From positions 33,017 to 97,016 of the forward strand of contig NZ_JBHMFC010000033.1 of assembly GCF_042427585.1 (NCBI RefSeq): a stretch of 64,000 nt of DNA, in the 5' to 3' direction. This stretch comes from Pseudalgibacter ostreae. GTDB taxonomy: Bacteria; Bacteroidota; Bacteroidia; Flavobacteriales; Flavobacteriaceae. The position numbers and the translations under genes are program-made. The notes under the pieces are model-generated. The model saw only the letters and a program-made list of their open reading frames with translations, made no database searches and had not been told where the DNA came from. Positions 44,649 through 54,901 of this stretch are shown here, piece by piece; position 1 is the first letter of the stretch, and each line of letters starts with the position of its first letter.

Positions 44649-46517
44649 ATGATAGAATTAGGAGGAATTGTTATTTTAGGAATATTAGCGCAGTGGGTGG
44701 CTTGGAAACTCAAAATTCCAGCTATTCTGCCTTTAATCTTAATCGGGTTATTGGTAGGGCCTATTGCGGCCGAGTATTTAAGTGAAGATGGCAGTAAATG
44801 GATTGAGCCTATTTGGAATGGTAAAAAAGGATTGTTTCCAGGGGAGAGCTTGTTTTATTTTGTGTCGTTAGCGATTAGTTTGATCTTATTTGAGGGTGGA
44901 CTAACCTTAAGAATGGGGGAAATAAAAAATGTAGGACCTGTAATAACAAAATTGATTACCATGGGCTCTATTGTTACTTTTTTTGGAGCAGCAATTGCAG
45001 CGCATTTTATCTTTTATTTAAGTTGGGAAATTTCTTTTTTGTTTTCAGCTTTAATTATTGTTACAGGACCAACGGTTATTACGCCTATTTTAAGGAATAT
45101 ACCCCTTAAGAAAGATGTCTCTACCGTATTAAAGTGGGAAGGTATTCTAATTGATCCAATAGGAGCTTTAGTAGCGGTTTTGGTTTTCGAATTTATAAGT
45201 GTGGATGCCGGAGGGGAATTTACTAAAACGGCTTTTATAGAGTTTGGTAAAATCGTGTTGTTCGGTTTTACTTATGGATTTACCTTTGCACACGCTTTAA
45301 ATTTTGCCATTAATAAAAACTGGATTCCCCATTATTTATTAAATGTATTTGCTTTAGCTGCGGTTCTGGCAGTTTTTGTGCTTTCCGATGTTTTTGCGCA
45401 TGAGTCTGGTTTATTAGCTGTTGTGATTATGGGTATGGTTTTAGGCAATTCAAAATCGCCTTATTTAAAAGAACTTTTATATTTTAAGGAGTCCTTAAGC
45501 GTATTGCTGATATCTATTCTTTTTATTTTACTTGCAGCAAATATCAATATGTCGGAGCTTTTGTTGATACTCAATTGGAATACAGTTCTATTATTTGCCA
45601 TTGTGGTTTTTGTTTTAAGGCCGCTAGGGGTATTTATTAGTACAAAAGGCTCTAAGCTAAAACTAAATGAAAAACTTTTTATCAGTTGGGTAGGGCCACG
45701 TGGAATTGTTGCTGCAGGTATAGCCTCCTTGTTTGGCTTAAAGCTTGCTAAAAATGGCGTTTCAGGGGCAGAGTATATCACGCCTTTGGTTTTTATGATT
45801 GTTTTAGGCACCGTTTTACTAAATGCTACAACGGCACGATTATTTGCAAAAATAGTAGGTGTGTTTCTAAAGAAATCTGATGGTATATTAATTGTAGGTG
45901 CTTCAAAAGTATCTCGATTACTGGGGCATTATCTAGAAACAAACGGAAGGCATGTGGTGCTTATTGATAGTAACGAAAGAAATATTGATAGGGCAAAGGA
46001 ATTGGGTTTAGAGGCTATGGTAATCAATATTTATTCTGAAACCTTAATGGATAATATCGAATTAAATGATGTGGGCTATTTATTGGCATTAACAAGAAAC
46101 TCTGATATTAACAAATATGCCATTGGTAAATTTGGTGAACGGTTTGGTGAAAATGGAACATTTAGATTAGTAACCTCACAAGAGGTTTTAAGTGGTAATA
46201 CCCAAAAAGAAGGTGTTTTTCCTTATAAAGAAGATTACAATTCGTTAAGCGAACTAACGAGGAAACACCCATCCATCCAAGAAATCGATTTAAAAGATAA
46301 AGCGCATTATGATAGTTTAATTAAAATAACAAAAACCGGTAAAGATATTGTGCCCTTGTTTATTAAAGATGCAGATGGAGGATTGCATATTATCTCCTCA
46401 AATAGCTTAAACATTGAAGATTTAGAGGATGGTTCTCAATTGGTCTATTTAGGAAAACCTTTTGATGTTGAAAAAGTACAGGACGTTAAAGACCATAAGA
46501 ATGACGATGAAGAATAG
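44649..46517 (+). CDS. CPA-type Na+/H+ (or K+/H+) antiporter with RCK/TrkA-N domain
   Basis: Inner-membrane cation/proton antiporter of 622 residues with about twelve to thirteen transmembrane helices over residues 1-410 (for example LIGLLVGPIAAEYL, IIVTGPTVITPILRNIPL with the conserved Pro-Thr-rich core, and SWVGPRGIVAAG). Helix 5-like WEGILIDPIGALVAV carries the conserved Asp. A cytoplasmic RCK-N domain follows (ILIVGASKVSRLLGHYLETN, VVLIDSNERNIDRAKELG), which normally binds NAD(H) or another nucleotide and gates transport. This domain fits CPA1 proteins of the NhaP type. It controls cell pH or sodium, important for marine life. Confidence 0.88.
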   Translation: MIELGGIVILGILAQWVAWKLKIPAILPLILIGLLVGPIAAEYLSEDGSKWIEPIWNGKKGLFPGESLFYFVSLAISLILFEGGLTLRMGEIKNVGPVITKLITMGSIVTFFGAAIAAHFIFYLSWEISFLFSALIIVTGPTVITPILRNIPLKKDVSTVLKWEGILIDPIGALVAVLVFEFISVDAGGEFTKTAFIEFGKIVLFGFTYGFTFAHALNFAINKNWIPHYLLNVFALAAVLAVFVLSDVFAHESGLLAVVIMGMVLGNSKSPYLKELLYFKESLSVLLISILFILLAANINMSELLLILNWNTVLLFAIVVFVLRPLGVFISTKGSKLKLNEKLFISWVGPRGIVAAGIASLFGLKLAKNGVSGAEYITPLVFMIVLGTVLLNATTARLFAKIVGVFLKKSDGILIVGASKVSRLLGHYLETNGRHVVLIDSNERNIDRAKELGLEAMVINIYSETLMDNIELNDVGYLLALTRNSDINKYAIGKFGERFGENGTFRLVTSQEVLSGNTQKEGVFPYKEDYNSLSELTRKHPSIQEIDLKDKAHYDSLIKITKTGKDIVPLFIKDADGGLHIISSNSLNIEDLEDGSQLVYLGKPFDVEKVQDVKDHKNDDEE

Positions 46518-46559
46518 CTAAGCGTTTTAGTTTTTTTTCAGTAAAAATAAAGCTTATAA

Positions 46560-46593
46560 AAAAAGCCTCACTTTTTTAAAAGTGAGGCTTTTT
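46560..46593. terminator. Bidirectional terminator between antiporter and GH31 genes
   Basis: AAAAAGCCTCACTTTT and AAAAGTGAGGCTTTTT pair over 16 bases with a 2-base loop. The A-rich and T-rich flanks suit both convergent genes. Confidence 0.85.
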
Positions 46594-46612
46594 GCTTAGT
46601 AGTATATCTGAA

Positions 46613-49018
46613 TTACGCCATAATATGCAATTCTGTAAACTCTTTATCTATAATTAAGGTGTTATCATCACCATTAAGGTTAAGGTCGTTAAAAGAGGTC
46701 TCAACATTGTCAATTTGAATGGTTTTAATTTTAAATGGTAAGCCATGAATGTTTAATTTAAAGGTTTTGTATGTTGTCATAAATTTACCAGATTTATGTT
46801 GTTGAATAATCAACTCATTTTCTTTACCCTGTAATTTAAAATTCCTTAAGCTATAACGTCCTTTTTTATAATCGTAGCCATCGGTGGCATCTTCATATAC
46901 CTGAGAAGATTCTTTACCATTTTTGAAATAGACATCGATTAACAGTTCATCGATTTCTTTTTCACCTACATATTGTTGTATAGGATATTTAGGAATCATG
47001 GCTCCAGACTTAATAAAGATAGGCATACTATCTAAATCTGCATCTACCCATAATTCTTGACCACCAGTAACAATTTCATCTGTCCATAAGTTAAACCAAT
47101 CGCCTTGTGGGAAATACATACGCCTTCCTTGTTGGTTTGGGCCGGTTATAGGGCAAACTAACATTTTTTCTCCAAATATAAACTCATCATTTCTATAGTG
47201 GGTATGTGGATCGGCTTGATCATAAAGTACTAACGACTTCAGTATAGGGATTCCTTCTTCTACATACCTCCAAAAGGCGGTGTACAAATAAGGAAGCAAT
47301 TGGTATCTTAATTCAATAAACTTTCTTACAACATCTGTAACGCTTGTCCCAAAGGTCCAAGGTTCCTGTTCGCCGTGATCTCCAGAAGAGTGTGTTCTAC
47401 AAAAAGGGTGAAAAATACCAAGTTGAATCCAGCGGGCGTAAAGTTCTCCATTAGGTTGTTCTGCAAAACCTCCAATATCAGATCCTATAAATGAGAATCC
47501 AGACATGCACATACGTTGCGCTTGTAAGTTGGCAATATTTAAGTGGTCCCATGTTGCCACGTTATCTCCAGTCCAGCTGGATGTATAGCGTTGGGTTCCA
47601 GAATACGCCGCTCTTGTTATTACAAAAGGTCTTTTAGGGTATGAGAATTTTTTAAGTCCTTGATAAGTAGCTCTCGCCATCTGCATACCATACACGTTAT
47701 GCGCTTTTCTGTGGCTACAACGGTTACCATCATAATCATGTCGAACATCATTTGGAAACGTTTTTCCTGGTACGTCCATCACGGCAGGTTCGTTCATATC
47801 GTTCCAAACCCCTTTTACACCAATATCTTCTACAAGTTCTTTAAATAAGTTAGACCACCATTCGCGCACTTTTGGGTTTGTGAAATCTGGAAAATAACAT
47901 TCGCCAGGCCATACTTTACCTTTCATGTAAGGACCATCGGCACGTTTACAGAAGTAGTCGTTATCGAGGCCTTCTTTAAAGACCGAATACTCCATATCTA
48001 TCTTAATCCCTGGATCGATAATAACAATGGTTTTAAAGCCGTCGTCTGCCAATTCCTTAACCATTCTTTTAGGGTCTGGGAAATGTTCTTTATTCCATGT
48101 AAAACACCTAAACCCATCCATGTAATCGATATCGAGATAGATGGCGTCGCAAGGTATTTGTAACTCTCTAAACTTTGCAGCTATCGCTTTTACATTCGAC
48201 TCTGGGTAATAACTCCATTTACATTGGTGGTAGCCCAATGTCCAAAGGGCAGGCATTTCATGGGGTTTTCCTGTTAAATCGGTATAGTTTACAACAACAT
48301 CAGACATTTCTGGACCATAAATGAAATAATAGTTCATTTCGCCGCCATGCGCCCAAAAACTTGTAATGTTTCTGCGTTCGTGGCAAAAGTCAAAAAACGT
48401 ACGAAAGGTGTTATCGAAAAAGATACCGTAAGATTTTTTGTTATGTAATGCGGTATAAAATGGAATGGTTTTGTAAATGGGGTCTGTGTCTCTGCCGTAA
48501 GCGTAAGAGTCTGTTACCCAGTTTTCAAAACGTTTTCCTTTTAAATTATTATCCACAGGTTTATCCCCTAAGCCGTAGTAACTTTCTCCGGGTTGTGCTG
48601 TTTTAGACATTTTTACAACATCGCCCCCAAACTCATAGCTTTCTTCCCAATGGAAACCAAGCTCATCTTCACAAATTAGGGAATTGTCTTTAACATCGTA
48701 AATAGCAACCCTCAAGTCTAACTTAGAAACGTGGCAAATTAACTTTGATGTGGTGATAATGTAATGGTCGTCATCTTCAGATACTTCAAGAAAATTATAA
48801 CCTCTACTGGCGTGTCGGCTAATGGCATAAGAAAAGTCATTTTCAAAAATGCCTGTAGTTGTATATCTAAATCTTAAAACACTATCGCGTTGTACAGTAA
48901 CATGTAAAATAACATTGTTTTCTGTTGTAAAGACTAAAGTGTCTATATGTTTTTGGTAGGACACTATTTTTGCGGGAAACATGTTCCCTTTATATTCTAA
49001 CTCTGTATTTAAAATCAT
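46613..49018 (-). CDS. GH31 alpha-glucosidase
   Basis: Predicted alpha-glucosidase of 801 residues that releases glucose from alpha-1,4/1,6-glucan ends. The N-terminal beta-sandwich (YGLGDKPVDNNLKGKRFENW) precedes the barrel; the catalytic nucleophile Asp is in WNDMNEPAVM near residue 407, and the acid Asp is in SSWTGDNVATWDHL near 484. The C-terminal part holds the usual proximal and distal sheets. There is no signal peptide, so it likely acts in the cytoplasm on storage or imported maltodextrin. A 285-base gap precedes it after glgB, so it may have its own promoter. Confidence 0.92.
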   Translation of the reverse strand: MILNTELEYKGNMFPAKIVSYQKHIDTLVFTTENNVILHVTVQRDSVLRFRYTTTGIFENDFSYAISRHASRGYNFLEVSEDDDHYIITTSKLICHVSKLDLRVAIYDVKDNSLICEDELGFHWEESYEFGGDVVKMSKTAQPGESYYGLGDKPVDNNLKGKRFENWVTDSYAYGRDTDPIYKTIPFYTALHNKKSYGIFFDNTFRTFFDFCHERRNITSFWAHGGEMNYYFIYGPEMSDVVVNYTDLTGKPHEMPALWTLGYHQCKWSYYPESNVKAIAAKFRELQIPCDAIYLDIDYMDGFRCFTWNKEHFPDPKRMVKELADDGFKTIVIIDPGIKIDMEYSVFKEGLDNDYFCKRADGPYMKGKVWPGECYFPDFTNPKVREWWSNLFKELVEDIGVKGVWNDMNEPAVMDVPGKTFPNDVRHDYDGNRCSHRKAHNVYGMQMARATYQGLKKFSYPKRPFVITRAAYSGTQRYTSSWTGDNVATWDHLNIANLQAQRMCMSGFSFIGSDIGGFAEQPNGELYARWIQLGIFHPFCRTHSSGDHGEQEPWTFGTSVTDVVRKFIELRYQLLPYLYTAFWRYVEEGIPILKSLVLYDQADPHTHYRNDEFIFGEKMLVCPITGPNQQGRRMYFPQGDWFNLWTDEIVTGGQELWVDADLDSMPIFIKSGAMIPKYPIQQYVGEKEIDELLIDVYFKNGKESSQVYEDATDGYDYKKGRYSLRNFKLQGKENELIIQQHKSGKFMTTYKTFKLNIHGLPFKIKTIQIDNVETSFNDLNLNGDDNTLIIDKEFTELHIMA

Positions 49019-49303
49019 ATTATGTGCAAGTAAACAATAGTAATTGGCGAAATTAATAAAATTAAAACACCTCCATGGTCTTTTTTTAGTAAAAAAAGAA
49101 ATTAGCGCGATTTAAAACGCAAAGCATCAACGGTATAATTAAATAAAACTCAGAATTTTAAAAAACAAATTTCACTTCTTTTTAATTTTGTTTTTTGAAA
49201 CTCAATTAAAATCGAGAAGCGTATCAGGGGCTGTTACCTGATTAAGCTTTTTGATTAAGATTGGTTTTTATAATGGTCTTGTTACATGCTTATATCTATA
49301 AAT

Positions 49304-51214
49304 CTAAGGTTTAATTTCAAAAACCGTTACAGCTAGAGGGGGTAAAGTAAGTTCTGCCGAAAATTCTTTTCCGTTCCACGATTCCTTTTTAATAGTTATT
49401 TGTTTTTTATTTGATACACCGCTGCCTCCAAAAGCTTCTAAGTCACTATTAAAAACCTCTTTAAGCTTTCCTTTTGAAGGAACACCTATTTTATAATGCT
49501 CTCTTACTGTAGGTGTTAAGTTGCAAACAATAACCACATGGTTTTCGGCTTTATATCCTTTTCTTATATAGGAGATTACACAGTTTTCATGATCGTCATA
49601 ACTAATCCATTCAAACCCTTCATCCGAAAATGCTTTTTCATAAAGTGCGGGTGTTGTTGTGTAAAATTTATTTAATGCTTTATAATAATTCTGCATATCT
49701 TGGTGGGGCTTAAACTCCAATAAATTCCAATCTAAGCTTCCTTCAAAATCCCATTCGTTATATTGGCCAAACTCGCTCCCCATAAATAAAAGCTTGGTGC
49801 CAGGGTGTGTAAACATATAGCCATAAAGTAAACGTAGGTTTGCAAAACGTTGCCACTCATCGCCGGGCATTCGACCCAAAATGGAGTTTTTACCATACAC
49901 GACTTCATCATGTGAAAGGGGCAGCATAAAGTTTTCTGTAAAAGCGTAAGCTAAACTAAAGGTAATATCATTTTGATGGTGTTTTCTGTACACAGGGTCT
50001 TTGGCAAAATACTCAAGGGTATCGTGCATCCATCCCATCATCCATTTCATCCCAAAACCTAAACCACCAACAAAGGTGGGCTTAGAGACCATAGGAAAAG
50101 CTGTGGATTCTTCTGCGATGGTTTGAACATCTGGAAAAGAAGCATAAATTTCTTCATTAAGTTCTTTAAGAAAACTGATAACCGCTAGGTTTTCCCTACC
50201 ACCATAAATATTTGGTTCCCATTCGCCATCTTCTCTAGAATAATCTAAAAACAGCATGGATGCTACGGCATCCACACGCAAGCCGTCGGCATGGTATTGA
50301 TCCATCCAAAAAGCGGCATTACTTATTAAAAAGGAGCGGACTTCATTCCGTTCATAATTAAAAATCAAACTTTTCCAATCTTGGTGATAGCCTTTTCTTT
50401 TGTCTGGGTGTTCATATAAATGTGATCCATCAAAAAAGCCTAAGCCGTGTGCGTCTTCTGGGAAATGTGAAGGCACCCAATCTAAAATAAGACCGATACC
50501 ATTTTGATGCAGTTTGTCTACTAAATATTTAAATTCTTCTGGATATCCGAAGCGTGATGTTGGAGCGAAATACCCTGTAATTTGATATCCCCATGAAGGA
50601 TCGTAAGGGAACTCCATGATTGGCATTAGCTCTACATGTGTAAAATTCATGTCTTTTACATAATTTACTAAATCATCAGCAAGTTCATAATAAGACATAA
50701 AGCGATCTTCTTCAAGATGTTTTTTCCAAGAGCCTAAATGGACTTCATAAACAGAATATGGTGCATCTAAGGCATTGTTCTTTTTACGGGTTTTCATCCA
50801 ATCGGCGTCTTTCCACTTATAGTCGTCATCCCAAACAATAGATGCTGTTTTTGGCGGATGTTCATAACGCCTGGCATAGGGGTCTGCTTTTTCGGTTTTT
50901 ATATTGTTATTATGGCTTTGGATTTTATATTTATAAGCATCACCTTTTCCGATAAGTGGAATAAAACCCTCCCAAATACCACTGGAGTCCCAACGAACAT
51001 TTAATTGGTGCTCGCCTTCCATCCAGTAATTAAAGTCGCCAATAACAGACACTTGTTTTGCTGTAGGAGCCCAAACAGCGAAATAGACACCATCAATACC
51101 GTCAACCGTAGCCAGATGCGATCCAAACTTTTCATAAAGTCTGAAATGCTTTCCTGCTTTAAAAAGATTGATATCAAACTCTGTAAATAAACTGTGAACT
51201 TTTACTTGTGCCAT
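49304..51214 (-). CDS. glgB: 1,4-alpha-glucan branching enzyme
   Basis: GH13 branching enzyme of 636 residues that adds alpha-1,6 branches to glycogen. An N-terminal CBM48 (YFAVWAPTAKQVSVIGDFNYW) leads to the GH13 barrel with ELMPIMEFPYDPSWGYQ, the nucleophile in DGLRVDAVASMLFLDYSR (near residue 316), the acid Glu in TIAEESTAFP (near 366), and LPLSHDEVVYGK. It needs only a glucan substrate, and works with GlgE, which adds maltose to growing chains. The first gene after the maltokinase, six bases apart. Confidence 0.95.
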   Translation of the reverse strand: MAQVKVHSLFTEFDINLFKAGKHFRLYEKFGSHLATVDGIDGVYFAVWAPTAKQVSVIGDFNYWMEGEHQLNVRWDSSGIWEGFIPLIGKGDAYKYKIQSHNNNIKTEKADPYARRYEHPPKTASIVWDDDYKWKDADWMKTRKKNNALDAPYSVYEVHLGSWKKHLEEDRFMSYYELADDLVNYVKDMNFTHVELMPIMEFPYDPSWGYQITGYFAPTSRFGYPEEFKYLVDKLHQNGIGLILDWVPSHFPEDAHGLGFFDGSHLYEHPDKRKGYHQDWKSLIFNYERNEVRSFLISNAAFWMDQYHADGLRVDAVASMLFLDYSREDGEWEPNIYGGRENLAVISFLKELNEEIYASFPDVQTIAEESTAFPMVSKPTFVGGLGFGMKWMMGWMHDTLEYFAKDPVYRKHHQNDITFSLAYAFTENFMLPLSHDEVVYGKNSILGRMPGDEWQRFANLRLLYGYMFTHPGTKLLFMGSEFGQYNEWDFEGSLDWNLLEFKPHQDMQNYYKALNKFYTTTPALYEKAFSDEGFEWISYDDHENCVISYIRKGYKAENHVVIVCNLTPTVREHYKIGVPSKGKLKEVFNSDLEAFGGSGVSNKKQITIKKESWNGKEFSAELTLPPLAVTVFEIKP

Positions 51215-51219
51215 AGATT

Positions 51220-52851
51220 TTAATGATTTATAATATTAGATATCCCTTTTAAAGGGATGACTGCCCACTGTGGACGTGAGTTGAGTTCGTAGCCCAATTC
51301 GTAAACTGCCTTTTCTAGCAGACAATATTTTAAAATGAAAACACGCTCTTGGTTATATCCTAAATTTAAATTTGCATTTTGGGTTTCTGTAACATAGTGG
51401 CCTAAAAACAAACCGGTAATATAGCGATATAAAACCTCTCCCGCTTGGAACAGCGCTTCTTGCGATGCTTTATAGTGGGGTTCTCCGTTGTTAAAAATAG
51501 TAGCATAAATAGCATAATGAAAAGAACGGAACAAACCAGCCACATCTTTTAAAGGGGGTTGCTTTACCTTTCTATCCCGTATGGTACTTTCTGGTTCGCC
51601 TTCAAAATCTAAGATAAAAAAATCGTTGTTCTTGATTAGGATCTGCCCTAAATGATAGTCGCCATGAATGCGGATGCGTTCGCCCTTTAGTTTGGTCCAA
51701 TCAAAAGCTATAAAGTGTTTTCTAATAGTGTTTTTGTTGTCAAGAAACTCATGGGCAAGTTGTAATGCTAGCCCATCCAATTTATGGATGTTGTTTTCTA
51801 CAATATTAAGTCTGTTTTGAAATTGATGCAACATCTTATTTTTAAGCCAAACGGTATAATCGCCATTATAGTGTGCCGGTGTAAAAGCAGTTTCTTCAAA
51901 TTCTGAGCCCAATACAATATGCATTTCGGCAGTACGTTTTGCTAAGGTTTGGATTTTTAAAAATAGATTTAGGCCAACCCAGTCTATAATTTGAGCGGGT
52001 ATATCTGGAATTGTTAAGCGTTGGTATAAATCTGTATTAGGGAGTGTCTCTATATTTATTTTTTTATATTCCAAATTAGAAAACACCTTGTGCAGCTCCT
52101 TTAACATATATTCCCAGGCGTCTCCTTCATTTTCAATCATAAGCTGCATGAGGCCTATAGTAATATTAATAGCATCGGAATCTACTAAATTGATGCTTCC
52201 TACATAAGAGGGGGTGTTTTTAAACTCTTTTTTCTCTGATAAAAACCGACTCATTTCATAATCCGGATTCTTATCCCCATAAATTCGTCTAAAAAACTTT
52301 AAAACATACTTTTCATTATAAATCAAAGAGGTATTGCTTTGTTCTAAAGCCATACATCGAGAAGACTCGTAAACGATATTCTTGAAAACGGGGTTTTTAT
52401 GGTACTGTACTTTTGTGGTGTCTTTGGGTGTTGCCGTGGCGATGCGTTCAAAAACCAGTTTTCTAAAAGATTCCAAATGAATGGCATCAATAATATAACC
52501 CTCTTTATTTTCGATACTAATAGGAAGGATTTTGTCCTGCGGGGCCTCTTTTTTATCAGTTATAAAAGCGATGGGTAAAAAATAATGCTGGAAGAAAGCT
52601 TCCTCAAAATTAACTTCTAAGATTAAACCAAAATACACTTCCCCATGGTGTTGTATCCTAAAATATTCTGCTAATTCTATATACTTTAATTTACTGGCTT
52701 TACCCGCATACCACCGTTGTTTAACAATGTAAGCTTCTAACACCTCTAACAGGAACGTTTTTACAAAATCGGTATTATCCAGTAGGTTTTTCCAAGGATC
52801 ATTAGACTTGAAAACAGGTTTGATAGGGTATGCAGAAGCTTGGTTGTACAT
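51220..52851 (-). CDS. mak: Maltokinase (Mak/Pep2-like)
   Basis: ATP-dependent kinase of 543 residues that makes maltose 1-phosphate from maltose. The APH-like core is shown by RIHGDYHLGQILIKNNDF with the catalytic Asp near residue 397 and DFEGEP; the N-terminal cap (VKQRWYAGKASKLKYIELAE) is typical of maltokinases. In many Actinobacteria it is fused to or paired with trehalose synthase TreS; no TreS gene is in this window. It lies between glgE and glgB with spacings of one and five bases, so all three are co-translated. Confidence 0.9.
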   Translation of the reverse strand: MYNQASAYPIKPVFKSNDPWKNLLDNTDFVKTFLLEVLEAYIVKQRWYAGKASKLKYIELAEYFRIQHHGEVYFGLILEVNFEEAFFQHYFLPIAFITDKKEAPQDKILPISIENKEGYIIDAIHLESFRKLVFERIATATPKDTTKVQYHKNPVFKNIVYESSRCMALEQSNTSLIYNEKYVLKFFRRIYGDKNPDYEMSRFLSEKKEFKNTPSYVGSINLVDSDAINITIGLMQLMIENEGDAWEYMLKELHKVFSNLEYKKINIETLPNTDLYQRLTIPDIPAQIIDWVGLNLFLKIQTLAKRTAEMHIVLGSEFEETAFTPAHYNGDYTVWLKNKMLHQFQNRLNIVENNIHKLDGLALQLAHEFLDNKNTIRKHFIAFDWTKLKGERIRIHGDYHLGQILIKNNDFFILDFEGEPESTIRDRKVKQPPLKDVAGLFRSFHYAIYATIFNNGEPHYKASQEALFQAGEVLYRYITGLFLGHYVTETQNANLNLGYNQERVFILKYCLLEKAVYELGYELNSRPQWAVIPLKGISNIINH

Positions 52852-52852
52852 A

Positions 52853-54790
52853 CTACTTATTTATCTTGAAAATATGAAATGGCATGCTAGGGTGTAGTTC
52901 TACAAAATTCCATTCGCTTTGCCAATTATAGCGGTTCTCTGTAATTAAATCATGCATTTCAAGCCTATGGCCGTGCGCTATGCCCAATTCATGTAACGGA
53001 AGCTGTACCGTGCCTTGTTGCGAATGGTGCGCATCTAAGCTAATAACTACCAAAACTTCATTTTCCTTATGGTTATCCCATTTATAAAATGCTAATAAAT
53101 TATTGTTTTCAATATAACAGAATTTAATATTATTGGTTTGTTGAAGCGCTGCATTATGCTGTCTGATATAGTTGATTTTAGAAATAACCGAAATGAGCTT
53201 ATTTTGAATGTCCCAATCGTAATGTGTAATCTGAAATTTTTCTGAATTCAGGTATTCTTCCTTTCCAAGTAAAGGTGCCGATAACATGTATTCAAAAACG
53301 GGGCCATAAACACCTATGCTAGAGCTTAGTGTTGCGGCAAGCGCATAGCGTAAAATATGTTTAGATTCATTAGCGCCTTGTAAATGATATGGGTTTATGT
53401 CTGGCGTATTGGGCCAAAAATTAGGTTGCATATACTCACGAAGCTCCGTTTTTGTTAGTTCTTCTACATATTCTATAATCTCGTGTTTATTTTCGCGCCA
53501 CGTAAAATAGGTGTAAGATTGTGTGTAGCCTTGTTTTGCCAACTGCTGCATTATTTTAGGAGCTGTAAAAGCTTCTGCCAAAAAGAGAACATCTGGATGT
53601 TTTTCTTTTATGTTGGTGATAATCCAATTCCAGAAATAAAAGGGTTTGGTATGTGGGTTATCCACTCTAAAGATTTTAATACCACAATCGATCCAATACA
53701 ATAAAATATCTAAGCATTCATCCCAAAGCGCTTTATAATCGTCACTTTCCCAATAAATGGGTAGGATATCCTGATATTTTTTCGGAGGGTTTTCGGCATA
53801 TTGTACCGTACCATCGGGTCGCCATTTGAACCATTTTGGATGGTCTTTTACCCAAGGATGGTCTGGAGCTGCTTGTAAAGCATAATCCATGGCAATTTCA
53901 ATATTATTGTTTTTAGCACATTGGATCAATGATTTAAAATCATCGAGTGTCCCTAGTTCTGGATGGATAGCTTTGTGGCCACCAAATTTGGAACCAACGC
54001 CCCAAGTGGATCCTACATCGCCGTCTGCTGCTTGGGTGGTATTGTTCTTTCCTTTTCTATTCACTTCGCCTATGGGGTGGATAGGGGGAAGGTATACCAC
54101 ATCAAACCCCATACTTTTTACACGCGGGATTAAACGCTCGCAATCTTTAAATGTACCGTGAGCCCCTTTTTGCTGTGATGCTGAACGGGGAAAGAATTCG
54201 TACCACGTACTAAACCGCGCCTTTTTTCTATCTACATATACGCGGTATTCTTTAGAGGTGTTCTCAAGAATTTTTATGGGAGTATTATAAAAGAGTTGAA
54301 AAAGTTTATCTGAACAGGCTTCTGTAATCGCTTCACCATACTCATTTTCATTTTTAAAAAGATGGTGTAAGTGTTCCAAATAGTTTTTATCCTCTGGCTT
54401 TACATGGTTTAAAATACGTGCTATGTATTGTGCGCCTTCTAGTAATTCTGATTTTACAAATTGGCCATCTTCTATTTTTCTTATCAGTCCATGTCTCCAA
54501 TTAAGGCCGTAATCGACCCAAGCTTGAACTTTGTAACTATAAAAACCTTGCTTTTCGACACGAAAGGAGGTTTGCCATTCATTGTTTTGCAATAAAGACA
54601 TGCGGGTTTCTGTCCAATCTTTAGCGCTTTCATGTTTGTATAGAACAGATGCTCCTAATACATCGTGTCCGTCTGCTAAAACATTGGCGTCTACTGTAAC
54701 AGTTTCATTTACAATGCGTTTAATATAAAATTCACCGCAATTAACACTTGGCGATACATAGTCAATTACAACTCTTCTTTGATCTTGCAT
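52853..54790 (-). CDS. glgE: Maltose-1-phosphate maltosyltransferase
   Basis: GH13 subfamily 3 enzyme of 645 residues that transfers maltose from maltose 1-phosphate to alpha-1,4-glucan. The N-terminal domain starts with RVVIDYVSPSVNCGEFYIKR. The barrel has the characteristic IKIFRVDNPHTKPFYFWNW, with the nucleophile Asp near residue 375, and VLFLAEAFTAPKIM, with the acid Glu. The HTKPxxFW pattern separates GlgE from ordinary amylases. Spacing of one base to the maltokinase stop shows coupling. It is a drug target in mycobacteria; here it is the key enzyme of an alpha-glucan operon. Confidence 0.95.
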   Translation of the reverse strand: MQDQRRVVIDYVSPSVNCGEFYIKRIVNETVTVDANVLADGHDVLGASVLYKHESAKDWTETRMSLLQNNEWQTSFRVEKQGFYSYKVQAWVDYGLNWRHGLIRKIEDGQFVKSELLEGAQYIARILNHVKPEDKNYLEHLHHLFKNENEYGEAITEACSDKLFQLFYNTPIKILENTSKEYRVYVDRKKARFSTWYEFFPRSASQQKGAHGTFKDCERLIPRVKSMGFDVVYLPPIHPIGEVNRKGKNNTTQAADGDVGSTWGVGSKFGGHKAIHPELGTLDDFKSLIQCAKNNNIEIAMDYALQAAPDHPWVKDHPKWFKWRPDGTVQYAENPPKKYQDILPIYWESDDYKALWDECLDILLYWIDCGIKIFRVDNPHTKPFYFWNWIITNIKEKHPDVLFLAEAFTAPKIMQQLAKQGYTQSYTYFTWRENKHEIIEYVEELTKTELREYMQPNFWPNTPDINPYHLQGANESKHILRYALAATLSSSIGVYGPVFEYMLSAPLLGKEEYLNSEKFQITHYDWDIQNKLISVISKINYIRQHNAALQQTNNIKFCYIENNNLLAFYKWDNHKENEVLVVISLDAHHSQQGTVQLPLHELGIAHGHRLEMHDLITENRYNWQSEWNFVELHPSMPFHIFKINK

Positions 54791-54901
54791 ATTAGTTGGT
54801 TATATATTATGCCCTTAGCGATGTCGTGTAGCATCGCTAAGGGGTAAGAGAAAAATAAATTAAGTTTGCTTTCCACTCTTCATGGATGCTATAGGTTATC
54901 G

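Noticed and set aside
51220..52851. Aminoglycoside phosphotransferase (resistance gene)
   Set aside because: The APH-like core is shared with maltokinases, and the position between glgE and glgB with near-zero spacing favours maltokinase.
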